The position numbers were made by a program, and so were the translations under genes. The notes under the pieces were generated by a model. The model made no database searches. It saw nothing but the letters and a program-made list of their open reading frames with translations, and was not told the DNA's origin. A DNA stretch of 35,548 nucleotides from Minisyncoccota bacterium (GTDB lineage: Bacteria; Patescibacteriota; Minisyncoccia; UBA6257; 02-FULL-45-10c): assembly GCA_028715395.1 (NCBI GenBank), contig JAQURY010000007.1, forward strand, positions 1 to 35,548, written 5' to 3'. Positions 15,227 through 21,311 of the stretch are shown in pieces (position 1 is the first letter of the stretch; every line of letters begins with the position of its first letter).

Positions 15227-15251
15227 GGTTAAAATACATTAATTTTTTAAG

Positions 15252-15279
15252 CTGCCGCCTTATGGGGCGGCGGTTTTTT
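15252..15279 (+). terminator. Intrinsic terminator after the DUF4870-like gene
   Basis: CTGCCGCC pairs with GGCGGCGG around loop ttatgg, followed by six T residues. Confidence 0.92.
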
Positions 15280-15286
15280 AATTTGG

Positions 15287-15292
15287 TATAAT
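15287..15292 (+). promoter_or_regulatory. -10 box of the tspO-like gene (leaderless)
   Basis: Consensus TATAAT ends 6 nt before the ATG at 15299. No clear -35 box precedes it, because the terminator's T-tract occupies that position. Confidence 0.55.
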
Positions 15293-15298
15293 AAAACT

Positions 15299-15688
15299 AT
15301 GCAAACCTGGTATCAGCAAATAATAAAACCGTCTTGGGCGCCGCCTGCGTATCTTTTTGGACCGGTGTGGTCATTTCTTTATGTTTTGATTGCCGTTTCT
15401 TTCGGCAGGGTTATTTGGCTGTTTGTTAAAGGCAGTATTCCTTTTATCGTTCTTTTGCCGTTTATTTTAAATATCATTTTTAATCTCGCTTTCACGCCGA
15501 TCCAATTCGGCTTAAAAAACAATCTCTTGGCCGGAATAGATATTTTGTTGGTTCTCGGCACGCTTATCTGGGCAATGGCCGCCATTTTCCCATACGCAAA
15601 ATGGATCACCTATATCCAAATCCCGTATCTCCTTTGGGTCTCCTTCGCCACAGTTTTGCAACTGACTATTGTGTATTTGAATAGGTAA
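15299..15688 (+). CDS. TspO/MBR family membrane protein
   Basis: A 129-residue protein with five membrane segments. TspO proteins (bacterial relatives of the mitochondrial translocator/benzodiazepine receptor) bind porphyrins and related ligands. The N-terminal WYQQIIKPSWAPPAYLFGPVW is the family hallmark. NIIFNLAFTPIQFG corresponds to the LNxxWSxxFFG helix, and the final IPYLLWVSFATVLQLTIVYLN to the last helix. Length is slightly shorter than the usual 150-160. It stands alone between a terminator and the defence-like island, so the context gives no ligand hint. Confidence 0.9.
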   Translation: MQTWYQQIIKPSWAPPAYLFGPVWSFLYVLIAVSFGRVIWLFVKGSIPFIVLLPFILNIIFNLAFTPIQFGLKNNLLAGIDILLVLGTLIWAMAAIFPYAKWITYIQIPYLLWVSFATVLQLTIVYLNR

Positions 15689-15780
15689 AAGGGAATTTTC
15701 GTCTCACTTCTTTCGTCTTACATCTAGCCTACAGCGGAACATTCCCAAATTAGCTGGATTTTGGTAGGATTTAATTAAAT

Positions 15781-16128
15781 ATGGATAAAATTAAAGAATT
15801 AACTGAAAAAATAATTGCTTTTAGAGACGCTCGAGACTGGAAACAATTCCATAACCCCAAAGATTGTGCTATTTCTTTGTCTTTAGAAGCCTCTGAGGTA
15901 CTAGAACATTTTCAATGGAAATCAAAAGAAGAAATTAACGAATACATAAAAACTCATAAAGAGCATATTGGAGAAGAACTTGCAGATGTTCTTTATTGGG
16001 TTTTATTAATGAGCCACGATCTTGATATCGATATTTTGAATATATCTGATAAAAAACTTGAAAAGAACAATGAAAAATATCCTGTTGAAAAAGCGAAAGG
16101 AAAAAATACTAAATATAATAAATTATGA
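15781..16128 (+). CDS. MazG-like nucleotide pyrophosphohydrolase
   Basis: A 115-residue all-helical protein of the MazG/dCTP-pyrophosphatase-like group, which hydrolyses NTPs or dNTPs to monophosphates and pyrophosphate. The start FRDARDWKQFHNPKDCAISL, then LSLEASEVLEHFQW with paired glutamates, and GEELADVLYW supply the typical E..E/E..D metal site. It ends in TGA inside an ATGA overlap with the next gene (ATG at 16125), a strong sign of coupled translation with that nuclease-like protein. The pairing suggests control of an altered or phage-induced nucleotide pool, but this is inference. The surrounding DNA is visibly more AT-rich than the housekeeping genes. Confidence 0.85.
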   Translation: MDKIKELTEKIIAFRDARDWKQFHNPKDCAISLSLEASEVLEHFQWKSKEEINEYIKTHKEHIGEELADVLYWVLLMSHDLDIDILNISDKKLEKNNEKYPVEKAKGKNTKYNKL

Positions 16129-17213
16129 TTCCTGATTTTATTAATAAGAAAAAATTATATAAATTTACTGGCCCACCAGAAAATTGGGTAACTGCCATAA
16201 AATTCATGACTTGGGGGCTTGAAGAAAAATATCGTAACCAATGGAAAAATATCATGCCTGGTGATATTTTTTTAATGCATTCCACCTCTACAAATACGAG
16301 AGTTGAGGGGGCAATTTCGGCCGTTATTGGTTTTGGCATAGTAGGGATAAATCCAACAATTAAAAACACACCCCTCTGGTTAGAAGAAATTGAAAAAAAT
16401 ATCAATAAATGGCCATTGCTAGTGCCATTTTCGGAAATTTATTTATTTAGTCCATATTTTGAAAATAATATTATTCCGGAACCTGCTAAAAATAATATTT
16501 CGGAAATTACAGCTGTATCATTAGAAATACTTAAAAATTCAAGAAGACTTTCTACTATAAAAGGTTTTCCCCAAATGGGTTCATTTTCCTCTGTTAAGCC
16601 AGAGGTGGTAGCGCAAATATTTTCTGGAATAACAAAGTTATTTGTTATTGGACAAGAATCTATTTCTTCAGATTATATACCAACTCCATTACTTAAACTT
16701 GATGATGTAAGAGATCAAAATAGATATGGTACTACATTACAAAATTTAGACGTAGTTAAAAGTAAAACTTTTACAGCAAAAGGATCAAATTATAGTAAAG
16801 ACCCCGTATTGCTTGAAAGAGCAGAAAGGGCTCACCAAACAACCTTAGAGAAATTAATGAATATTTTTAAGGAGGCTGGTTATAATACTTATTTTAATAA
16901 ACACGTAGATTTATTTGCTACCAAAGAAGATAAATCATTTCTTTTTGAGGTAAAAAGTAATGAAAATAAGAATTTTTTACCGCAAGTAAGAAAGGGTGTC
17001 GTTCAACTATTTGAATATGAGTATTTTGAAATTAAAAAATTTCAAATAGAAAATAAAACTAAAAATATTATATTCAAAAATTTAGCTTTTTCAACTCAGC
17101 CGACAAATATCGAGTACGCTAATTTTATGAATACATTAAATTTGGGTGTTTGTTATTTTGAAAAAAATAATCTGAAAAGTATAGGCAAGCAAGTCGGTAC
17201 AAATTTTTTATAG
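16125..17213 (+). CDS. EVE-like plus PD-(D/E)XK endonuclease-like protein
   Basis: A 362-residue protein of two parts. The N-terminal ~150 residues look like an EVE/PUA-type domain, which reads modified bases: they carry an early NWVTAIKF, a W-rich stretch, then MPGDIFLMHS and a G-F-G turn before a hydrophobic strand. The C-terminal part (about 220-362) has a nuclease-like core: D262 in HVDLFATK, then E275-V-K277 in FLFEVKSN, the PD-(D/E)XK spacing, followed by a helix with a conserved-looking VRKGVVQLFEYEYF. The layout resembles modification-dependent restriction enzymes. It overlaps the MazG-like gene by 4 nt. The nuclease motif is clear; the EVE call is less certain. It ends in TAG before a terminator. 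Confidence 0.68.
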   Translation: MIPDFINKKKLYKFTGPPENWVTAIKFMTWGLEEKYRNQWKNIMPGDIFLMHSTSTNTRVEGAISAVIGFGIVGINPTIKNTPLWLEEIEKNINKWPLLVPFSEIYLFSPYFENNIIPEPAKNNISEITAVSLEILKNSRRLSTIKGFPQMGSFSSVKPEVVAQIFSGITKLFVIGQESISSDYIPTPLLKLDDVRDQNRYGTTLQNLDVVKSKTFTAKGSNYSKDPVLLERAERAHQTTLEKLMNIFKEAGYNTYFNKHVDLFATKEDKSFLFEVKSNENKNFLPQVRKGVVQLFEYEYFEIKKFQIENKTKNIIFKNLAFSTQPTNIEYANFMNTLNLGVCYFEKNNLKSIGKQVGTNFL

Positions 17214-17231
17214 CATAAAAAAGTTTTTAAG

Positions 17232-17260
17232 AAGAGGCAGATAATGCCTCTTTTAATTTT
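17232..17260 (+). terminator. Intrinsic terminator after the EVE/nuclease gene
   Basis: AAGAGGC pairs with GCCTCTT around loop agataat, followed by TTAATTTT. It closes the MazG-nuclease operon. Confidence 0.75.
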
Positions 17261-17273
17261 CTTAAATTTATGG

Positions 17274-17279
17274 TATAAT
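17274..17279 (+). promoter_or_regulatory. Probable -10 box for the Shedu gene
   Basis: TATAAT preceded by TGG; the -35 region (TTTTAA near 17251) is poor. If used, the leader before ATG 17401 is about 115 nt and contains a short GGGGCTAAAACCCC hairpin at 17292. Confidence 0.45.
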
Positions 17280-17400
17280 AAAAAAAATTCAGGGGCTAAA
17301 ACCCCGACGAGAAACTTATATTTCAAGCTGGGGGAGGATTTGGTTTGTTGCTGAAAGATTAACTATTAATAATGAGTGGAAAGATAAAAATTTAATTGTT

Positions 17401-18666
17401 ATGGCAAGAAAAATTGAGCCAAAAGAAATACTTAAACAAAGCCTTAGAACAAAGAAGGTGTATTTCTACAAGGGCGATGGATTTGAAGTAAAATCACGAG
17501 AAGTATTAAAAAATGGCGTCGAGATACATTTTCCGTTTGATATCCGCGATGGATCTCAAAAATACAAATATATCTCAGTAATTGTTTTCGAAGGTATTTC
17601 TCCAACTATCGTGCACGGAGTTTACAAGAAATGGCAACGAGGACTTGGATTTACGCGCTATTTATCGCCGTTAATTGATTTTTTGGAAAACTATCCTGGA
17701 ATTGGGAAAATAATAATTTCAAAAAAGAAGAACTCTCAATTGAAAACAGTTGAGATCGTATTCAATGTTGATGACATCGAACGCCTTTATCAAAGAATCC
17801 GGCCGTTCCGTGATCAGCAAAGCGAAGAATTAAAAGGATTAACTAGGAACTTATTTGCTGATATTTTTCCTAATAAAGTTCAAAAAGAATCGGCAAGATA
17901 TTATTCGGGACAATTAACTCGTCTAGTCGAGTCCAAATCAATCAAGCCAAGCCAATTATCTTCGAATGATATCCAGGCCATCAGCGGGTTAATTGCGTCG
18001 CTTCCCGCAGAACATCTATTTATTAAACAAGGAAAATTTATAGCGACCAAAGAAAAATTTGATATTGTTTCGATTGAATCTACCTTAAAAAAATATAGAA
18101 AACTTCTTGCGCGAAAAAATGATTCAAAAAAACTCGAGGAAGATTGGCATCAATTTTTCAAAAAACATAGTTGGATTCTGTCTCAAATGTTTGCATCGCC
18201 TATGGTGATATTTGGAGATAAGGCTTATGTGGGAGGGAAAGACCTAAATAATCAGAAAGGAAAGATCGTAGATTTTATATACAAAAATAGTTTTTCGAGA
18301 AGCGCTGCAATTATTGAAATTAAAACTCACAAAACACTCCTTATGATGAAAAGGCCCTATCGTAAACCCGATATATTTTCGACTAGCAAGGAGCTTAGTG
18401 GTGCCATTAATCAAGCGCTTGACCAAAAAGATACGCTACAAAAAAACTACCACACCGTTGCAAGAAATACTGGCGTGGAATCGTTTAATCCAGTCTGCAT
18501 AGTGTTGGCGGGGCAAATTACAACTATGAAGAAAGATTATATGAAATCTTTTGAATTATTCAGAAATAATTCTAAAGATGCAATTATTGTAACTTACGAT
18601 GAGCTTTTAAAACGCATCGAAACCATACTTGAAATTTTTCTAAATAAACCAAAAAAGAAAACATAA
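17401..18666 (+). CDS. sduA: Shedu anti-phage nuclease SduA (DUF4263)
   Basis: A 421-residue protein. The C-terminal part (about 245-410) matches the Shedu nuclease domain: LEEDWHQFFKKHSWILSQMF, then GGKDLNNQKGKIVDF, with D291, E306 and K308 (IIEIKTH) forming the PD-(D/E)XK site, and SGAINQALDQ further on. Shedu is a known single-gene anti-phage system whose N-terminal region varies and is thought to sense infection. The N-terminal ~240 residues here match no family I know. No Shine-Dalgarno precedes the ATG, and the reading frame stays open upstream to 17278, so the true start could be earlier. It sits beside other nuclease genes in an AT-rich island, consistent with a defence locus. Confidence 0.85.
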   Translation: MARKIEPKEILKQSLRTKKVYFYKGDGFEVKSREVLKNGVEIHFPFDIRDGSQKYKYISVIVFEGISPTIVHGVYKKWQRGLGFTRYLSPLIDFLENYPGIGKIIISKKKNSQLKTVEIVFNVDDIERLYQRIRPFRDQQSEELKGLTRNLFADIFPNKVQKESARYYSGQLTRLVESKSIKPSQLSSNDIQAISGLIASLPAEHLFIKQGKFIATKEKFDIVSIESTLKKYRKLLARKNDSKKLEEDWHQFFKKHSWILSQMFASPMVIFGDKAYVGGKDLNNQKGKIVDFIYKNSFSRSAAIIEIKTHKTLLMMKRPYRKPDIFSTSKELSGAINQALDQKDTLQKNYHTVARNTGVESFNPVCIVLAGQITTMKKDYMKSFELFRNNSKDAIIVTYDELLKRIETILEIFLNKPKKKT

Positions 18667-18719
18667 GTAAAGCTTTTAACGAAAACACATTAATATAAAT
18701 ATTAATCAGCAAAAAATCA

Positions 18720-18725
18720 TAAAAT
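18720..18725 (+). promoter_or_regulatory. -10-like box of the gene at 18732 (leaderless)
   Basis: TAAAAT ends 6 nt before the ATG at 18732. The surroundings are AT-rich throughout, so chance occurrence is possible. Confidence 0.35.
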
Positions 18726-18731
18726 AAATTT

Positions 18732-19055
18732 ATGGAAAATAAAGAAAATTATACAAAAGAAGAAATTTTTGAGATAGAAAATATTCTAAGGGAAAAATTA
18801 AAAGGGACAGTTTTCCGAATTAATGTTTTAGATATTATTTATATCGATGATTATCTTTTTGGAGAGAATGGAAATAAGGGAGGGGGTGTATATAAAATTA
18901 CTTTAAATACAACACGCGTTAATAAACCGTATGACTTTGAGCCAGAAGTTATAATAAAAAAGACGGATATTTCTAAAGTTTCATATCATATACTTCATGA
19001 GCTTTGGGCACATGCAAGTGACGAGGATAAAAATATACTATGGAGAAAACTTTAA
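18732..19055 (+). CDS. Small protein of unknown function in the defence-like island
   Basis: A 107-residue acidic, soluble protein. I recognise no family. It has a helical start (TKEEIFEIENILREKLK), a middle with beta-strand character (FRINVLDIIYIDDYLFG, VYKITLNT) and a C-terminal helix (SYHILHELWAHASDE). The next gene, a PD-(D/E)XK-like protein, starts 12 nt later, so the two are likely one operon. A partner, regulator or immunity role is possible but unsupported. Base composition is AT-rich like its neighbours. Confidence 0.6.
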   Translation: MENKENYTKEEIFEIENILREKLKGTVFRINVLDIIYIDDYLFGENGNKGGGVYKITLNTTRVNKPYDFEPEVIIKKTDISKVSYHILHELWAHASDEDKNILWRKL

Positions 19056-19067
19056 AAAAATAAATTT

Positions 19068-19547
19068 ATGACAGACCACATTAAATTTTCAAAAGAATTA
19101 ATAAAGGGAAGAATTGCGGAAATTGTGTTTGAACAAATGTTTAGAGAATCTGGTAATTTTACTATTTTAAGATTTGGATATGAATATACATTGCCCGAAT
19201 TAGCGCAATTTCAGCACTCTGTAGAATTGCAAAAAGTTTTAGAGAATATGAGGCATACGCCCGATTTTGTTTTGATATCGCAAAGCAAGAAGGAAGTTTA
19301 TTTGGTTGAGGTGAAATATAGATCTAATTATTATGAAGATGAAATTAAACAAATTGCAGAAGAGACCTTAAAAAAATGGGATCCATCATTTTTGTTTTTA
19401 GCTACTCCCAAAGGATTTTTCTTTGGTCCTTGCAACACAATTGTAACTGATAATGGAAAAATAGGAGTCTTATATGACAAATGGGCAAGTAAAGAAATCC
19501 AAGAAAAATATCTTGAATTACTTAATGAATTTGAACGCAGGGGATAA
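19068..19547 (+). CDS. PD-(D/E)XK nuclease-like protein
   Basis: A 159-residue protein with the pattern of a minimal PD-(D/E)XK nuclease: an N-terminal helix with GRIAEIVFEQMF supplying a glutamate, then TPDFVLI with D66 and VYLVEVKYR with E81-V-K83, followed by a helix (EIKQIAEETLKKW) and strands. Relatives include Holliday junction resolvase-like and restriction-like enzymes; I cannot say which. The length is just the catalytic domain. It follows the 107-residue gene by 12 nt, and together they may form a two-gene module. It ends in TAA. Confidence 0.68.
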   Translation: MTDHIKFSKELIKGRIAEIVFEQMFRESGNFTILRFGYEYTLPELAQFQHSVELQKVLENMRHTPDFVLISQSKKEVYLVEVKYRSNYYEDEIKQIAEETLKKWDPSFLFLATPKGFFFGPCNTIVTDNGKIGVLYDKWASKEIQEKYLELLNEFERRG

Positions 19548-19622
19548 ATAACTCCCAACCCCCATCATCTAAATAGTTAATTGGTGAATTGGTAACTTTC
19601 GAAATAAGAGTCTTAATTTTGT

Positions 19623-19651
19623 TTGACAAAATAGGCAAATTATCTCAAAAT
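19623..19651 (+). promoter_or_regulatory. Promoter of the zinc-motif gene at 19696
   Basis: Consensus TTGACA (19623-19628), 17-nt spacer, CAAAAT (19646-19651). The leader would be about 38 nt and includes the run of nine G residues. Confidence 0.55.
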
Positions 19652-19679
19652 CAAAATAGTATTTTAATGCTTTAAATAA

Positions 19680-19688
19680 GGGGGGGGG
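19680..19688 (+). repeat. Run of nine G residues in the ribosome-binding region
   Basis: Nine consecutive G (19680-19688) sit 7 nt before the GTG start at 19696, in the Shine-Dalgarno position. Such a homopolymer is unusual in this AT-rich DNA and could change length by slippage. Confidence 0.85.
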
Positions 19689-19695
19689 TGAGCTC

Positions 19696-20085
19696 GTGAA
19701 TTACATTACTTATAACGGCCCATTGTGGGAAAGACATGAGCTTACATGCCCGCATTGTGGAAAAAGAAGCGTATATAATTTTCGTCTTGGCTGTGTCTTG
19801 TTTTACGTAACTTGCAGAGAGTGTGGCAAACAGTTCTGGCCGACAGAAATAGAAAACGCCAGGAAAAAGGAAGCTGAAGAGTGGGCCAGGAAAGATAAAG
19901 AAGAAGAGGCTCGGAAAAAAAGAGAATTGCGAGAGGGAAGAGAGGACACGGCGAGAAGCATGGATGTGGGTGGATGCCACGGCAAACTATATGGCAAGCT
20001 ACACGGATGTGAAAAATGCGGCAGCGATTCTTGCAAAGCAGCATATGCCGCAAGCATAGGAAAGAAACACTGGGAATTAGATTAA
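19696..20085 (+). CDS. Putative zinc-binding protein, function unknown
   Basis: A 129-residue protein. The N-terminal part has two Cys pairs, CPHCG and CRECG, arranged like a zinc ribbon. A highly charged Lys/Glu/Arg helix (about 53-85) follows. The C-terminal part contains CHGKLYGKLHGCEKCGSDSC, another Cys-rich cluster. No family recognised. The start is GTG, preceded by a very G-rich ribosome-binding site. It ends just before a strong terminator. Its strong ribosome site sets it apart from the housekeeping genes and suggests acquired DNA. Confidence 0.65.
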   Translation: MNYITYNGPLWERHELTCPHCGKRSVYNFRLGCVLFYVTCRECGKQFWPTEIENARKKEAEEWARKDKEEEARKKRELREGREDTARSMDVGGCHGKLYGKLHGCEKCGSDSCKAAYAASIGKKHWELD

Positions 20086-20114
20086 AAAAACCCGATTTAA
20101 CAATCGGGTTTTTT
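20084..20114 (+). terminator. Intrinsic terminator after the zinc-motif gene
   Basis: AAAAAACCCGATT pairs with AATCGGGTTTTTT around loop taac, a stem of up to 13 bp with a built-in T-tract. Confidence 0.92.
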
Positions 20115-20121
20115 ATTTTAA

Positions 20122-20151
20122 ATAAAAAAGGAGCTTTTTAAAAAGCTCCTT
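20122..20151 (-). terminator. Intrinsic terminator for the minus-strand genes
   Basis: A 24-bp perfect palindrome (20128-20151, half-site AAGGAGCTTTTT). On the minus strand it is followed by TTTTTTATTT, so it should end transcripts coming from 20571. On the plus strand no T-tract follows. Confidence 0.75.
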
Positions 20152-20154
20152 ATA

Positions 20155-20262
20155 ATTGCACCTTCTCAAATGAAGTAAACTGGTAGGACTTCACCAGAAG
20201 GACGTCCGAGGGCGGACGATTTTGGGGTTTTGTTTGGTAGTTATCTCGTGTGGAAATAACTT
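20155..20262 (-). other. Noncoding stretch with one GC-rich hairpin
   Basis: No gene is evident. CGTCCG and CGGACG form a 6-bp hairpin at about 20201-20216 with loop AGGG on the plus strand. It would lie in the 3' untranslated region of the minus-strand transcript, before its terminator. Confidence 0.45.
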
Positions 20263-20349
20263 TTAGTTCACGGCCTCGTTATACAAGGCCGCTTCCTTCT
20301 GCGTCAGCCAATAATCATCACCACCTTTTTTTGAGGATTTTGATTCCAC
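20263..20349 (-). CDS. Possible 28-codon ORF downstream of the 69-residue gene
   Basis: The frame of the 69-residue gene continues after its TAA for another 32 codons to a second TAA at 20263. A GTG at 20347-20349 could start a 28-residue peptide that ends DDYWLTQKEAALYNEAVN, which has protein-like composition. There is no Shine-Dalgarno before this GTG, so it would rely on coupling to the upstream stop. It may instead be the remnant of a longer single protein. Confidence 0.3.
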   Translation of the reverse strand: MESKSSKKGGDDYWLTQKEAALYNEAVN

Positions 20350-20361
20350 ATCAGAAGGTTG

Positions 20362-20571
20362 TTACGGCCTGATGTGGATCTTCTGGCCGCCCGGGATCTG
20401 GACTGTTACGTGGTCGTCGCCGATGTTTCCTTCCTTATCTACCTTTATGGTCTCGCGAATCTGACCGCCATCAGGCAGATTTTGGATCGGCACAAACCCG
20501 TAACCGCTTCCGTTGTCCGAGGGTATGAAGCTTTTCGAAGGCTTCCCATTTCCCTGCATAATTTGTTTCAC
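20362..20571 (-). CDS. Small protein of unknown function
   Basis: A 69-residue polar protein with many Gly, Ser, Pro and Asp residues, ending IPGGQKIHIRP. I recognise no family. It is supported by a near-perfect Shine-Dalgarno (AAAGGAGGTGA) 8 nt before the ATG and by a promoter at 20636-20663 on the same strand. Its strong ribosome site is unlike those of the ribosomal genes here. The frame remains open after the stop codon for 32 more codons. Confidence 0.65.
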   Translation of the reverse strand: MKQIMQGNGKPSKSFIPSDNGSGYGFVPIQNLPDGGQIRETIKVDKEGNIGDDHVTVQIPGGQKIHIRP

Positions 20572-20635
20572 CTCCTTTTCCTTATATAAATTTCGGGTTT
20601 TGTATAAATTCCCGATGTATTAAGGATCTATTTTT

Positions 20636-20663
20636 AAGATACAATAATGCCATTATTTGTCAA
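20636..20663 (-). promoter_or_regulatory. Promoter of the 69-residue gene
   Basis: On the minus strand, TTGACA (20658-20663), 16-nt spacer, TATCTT (20636-20641). The leader is about 58 nt and contains a small TCGGG/CCCGA hairpin. Confidence 0.65.
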
Positions 20664-20670
20664 ATCAAAT

Positions 20671-20703
20671 AAAAAAAGCGCCCAGGATTGAATCCATGGG
20701 CGC
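20671..20703 (-). terminator. Terminator of the 146-residue gene
   Basis: On the minus strand GCGCCC pairs with GGGCGC and is followed by seven T residues. Confidence 0.85.
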
Positions 20704-20756
20704 CCCGGAAATACGTCTCAAGCATATCGCACTGACTATTTCCGGTAGTTGTCTTG

Positions 20757-21197
20757 TTAAGCGGGAGCGGGAGATGGTTGCCGGAACAGCTTCATTTTCC
20801 TGATTGACTGCCAGGTAATGCCGCTGGTGAATTTCATCTGCCATACCTTTTTCCCTGGCGGATGGATGAATAATCCTATCGGCAACGGATCCACTTGCAG
20901 CTTCCAGTAATCTCTCAGGTCGTCTTCCGAAATTACCGAGAAGGTGCTGTAGTTGGATCTGTCGTAAAGGATTATGTCTCCGGCCTTGATCTCCCTTCTG
21001 TTTTTCCAGGCGATCGGGCCGAACTTCGTGCACATGTAGGGCTTCTTTGTGGTGCCCCTGTTTTTCCAGACCTCATCCGGAACAGGATAGAAGCTGAAGC
21101 AGCTTACTACTTCGGGATGCTCCAGCCATTGGACATTCTGCTCCTTAAACAGAGCCTCTCGTTTTTCGGGATCTTCGGGGATCTCAAATTCTTTCAT
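20757..21197 (-). CDS. Protein of unknown function (146 aa)
   Basis: A soluble 146-residue protein rich in Trp, Lys and Pro, with no membrane segment or signal peptide. It begins MKEFEIPEDPEKREALFKEQ and contains a central REIKAGDIILYDRSNYSTF stretch reminiscent of small beta-barrel folds, but no family is recognised. Evidence that it is real: a Shine-Dalgarno AAGGAGAGG before the ATG, a TTGACA promoter upstream (21258-21285) and a terminator downstream. It is divergent from the M50 protease gene. Confidence 0.65.
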   Translation of the reverse strand: MKEFEIPEDPEKREALFKEQNVQWLEHPEVVSCFSFYPVPDEVWKNRGTTKKPYMCTKFGPIAWKNRREIKAGDIILYDRSNYSTFSVISEDDLRDYWKLQVDPLPIGLFIHPPGKKVWQMKFTSGITWQSIRKMKLFRQPSPAPA

Positions 21198-21257
21198 TTT
21201 GCCTCTCCTTGTATTGTTTTATTTTTCTTCTTTTGGCTTGTAAAAAATGCTATCTCT

Positions 21258-21285
21258 AATTTAGCGGATTTCAGTTTTTTGTCAA
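21258..21285 (-). promoter_or_regulatory. Promoter of the 146-residue gene, facing the M50 gene
   Basis: On the minus strand, TTGACA (21280-21285), 16-nt spacer, TAAATT (21258-21263). The same spot read on the plus strand gives TTGTCA (21279-21284), a possible -35 box for the M50 gene with TATTTT at 21302-21307, so the divergent promoters may share their -35 region. Confidence 0.6.
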
Positions 21286-21311
21286 TGTTTTTCTGTGTTA
21301 TTATTTTAATT

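Noticed and set aside
20895-21311. Upstream extension of the M50 protease frame to 353 residues
   Set aside because: The extra part is antisense to the minus-strand gene at 20757-21197, and the conserved protease starts just before the HEVSH helix at 21312.
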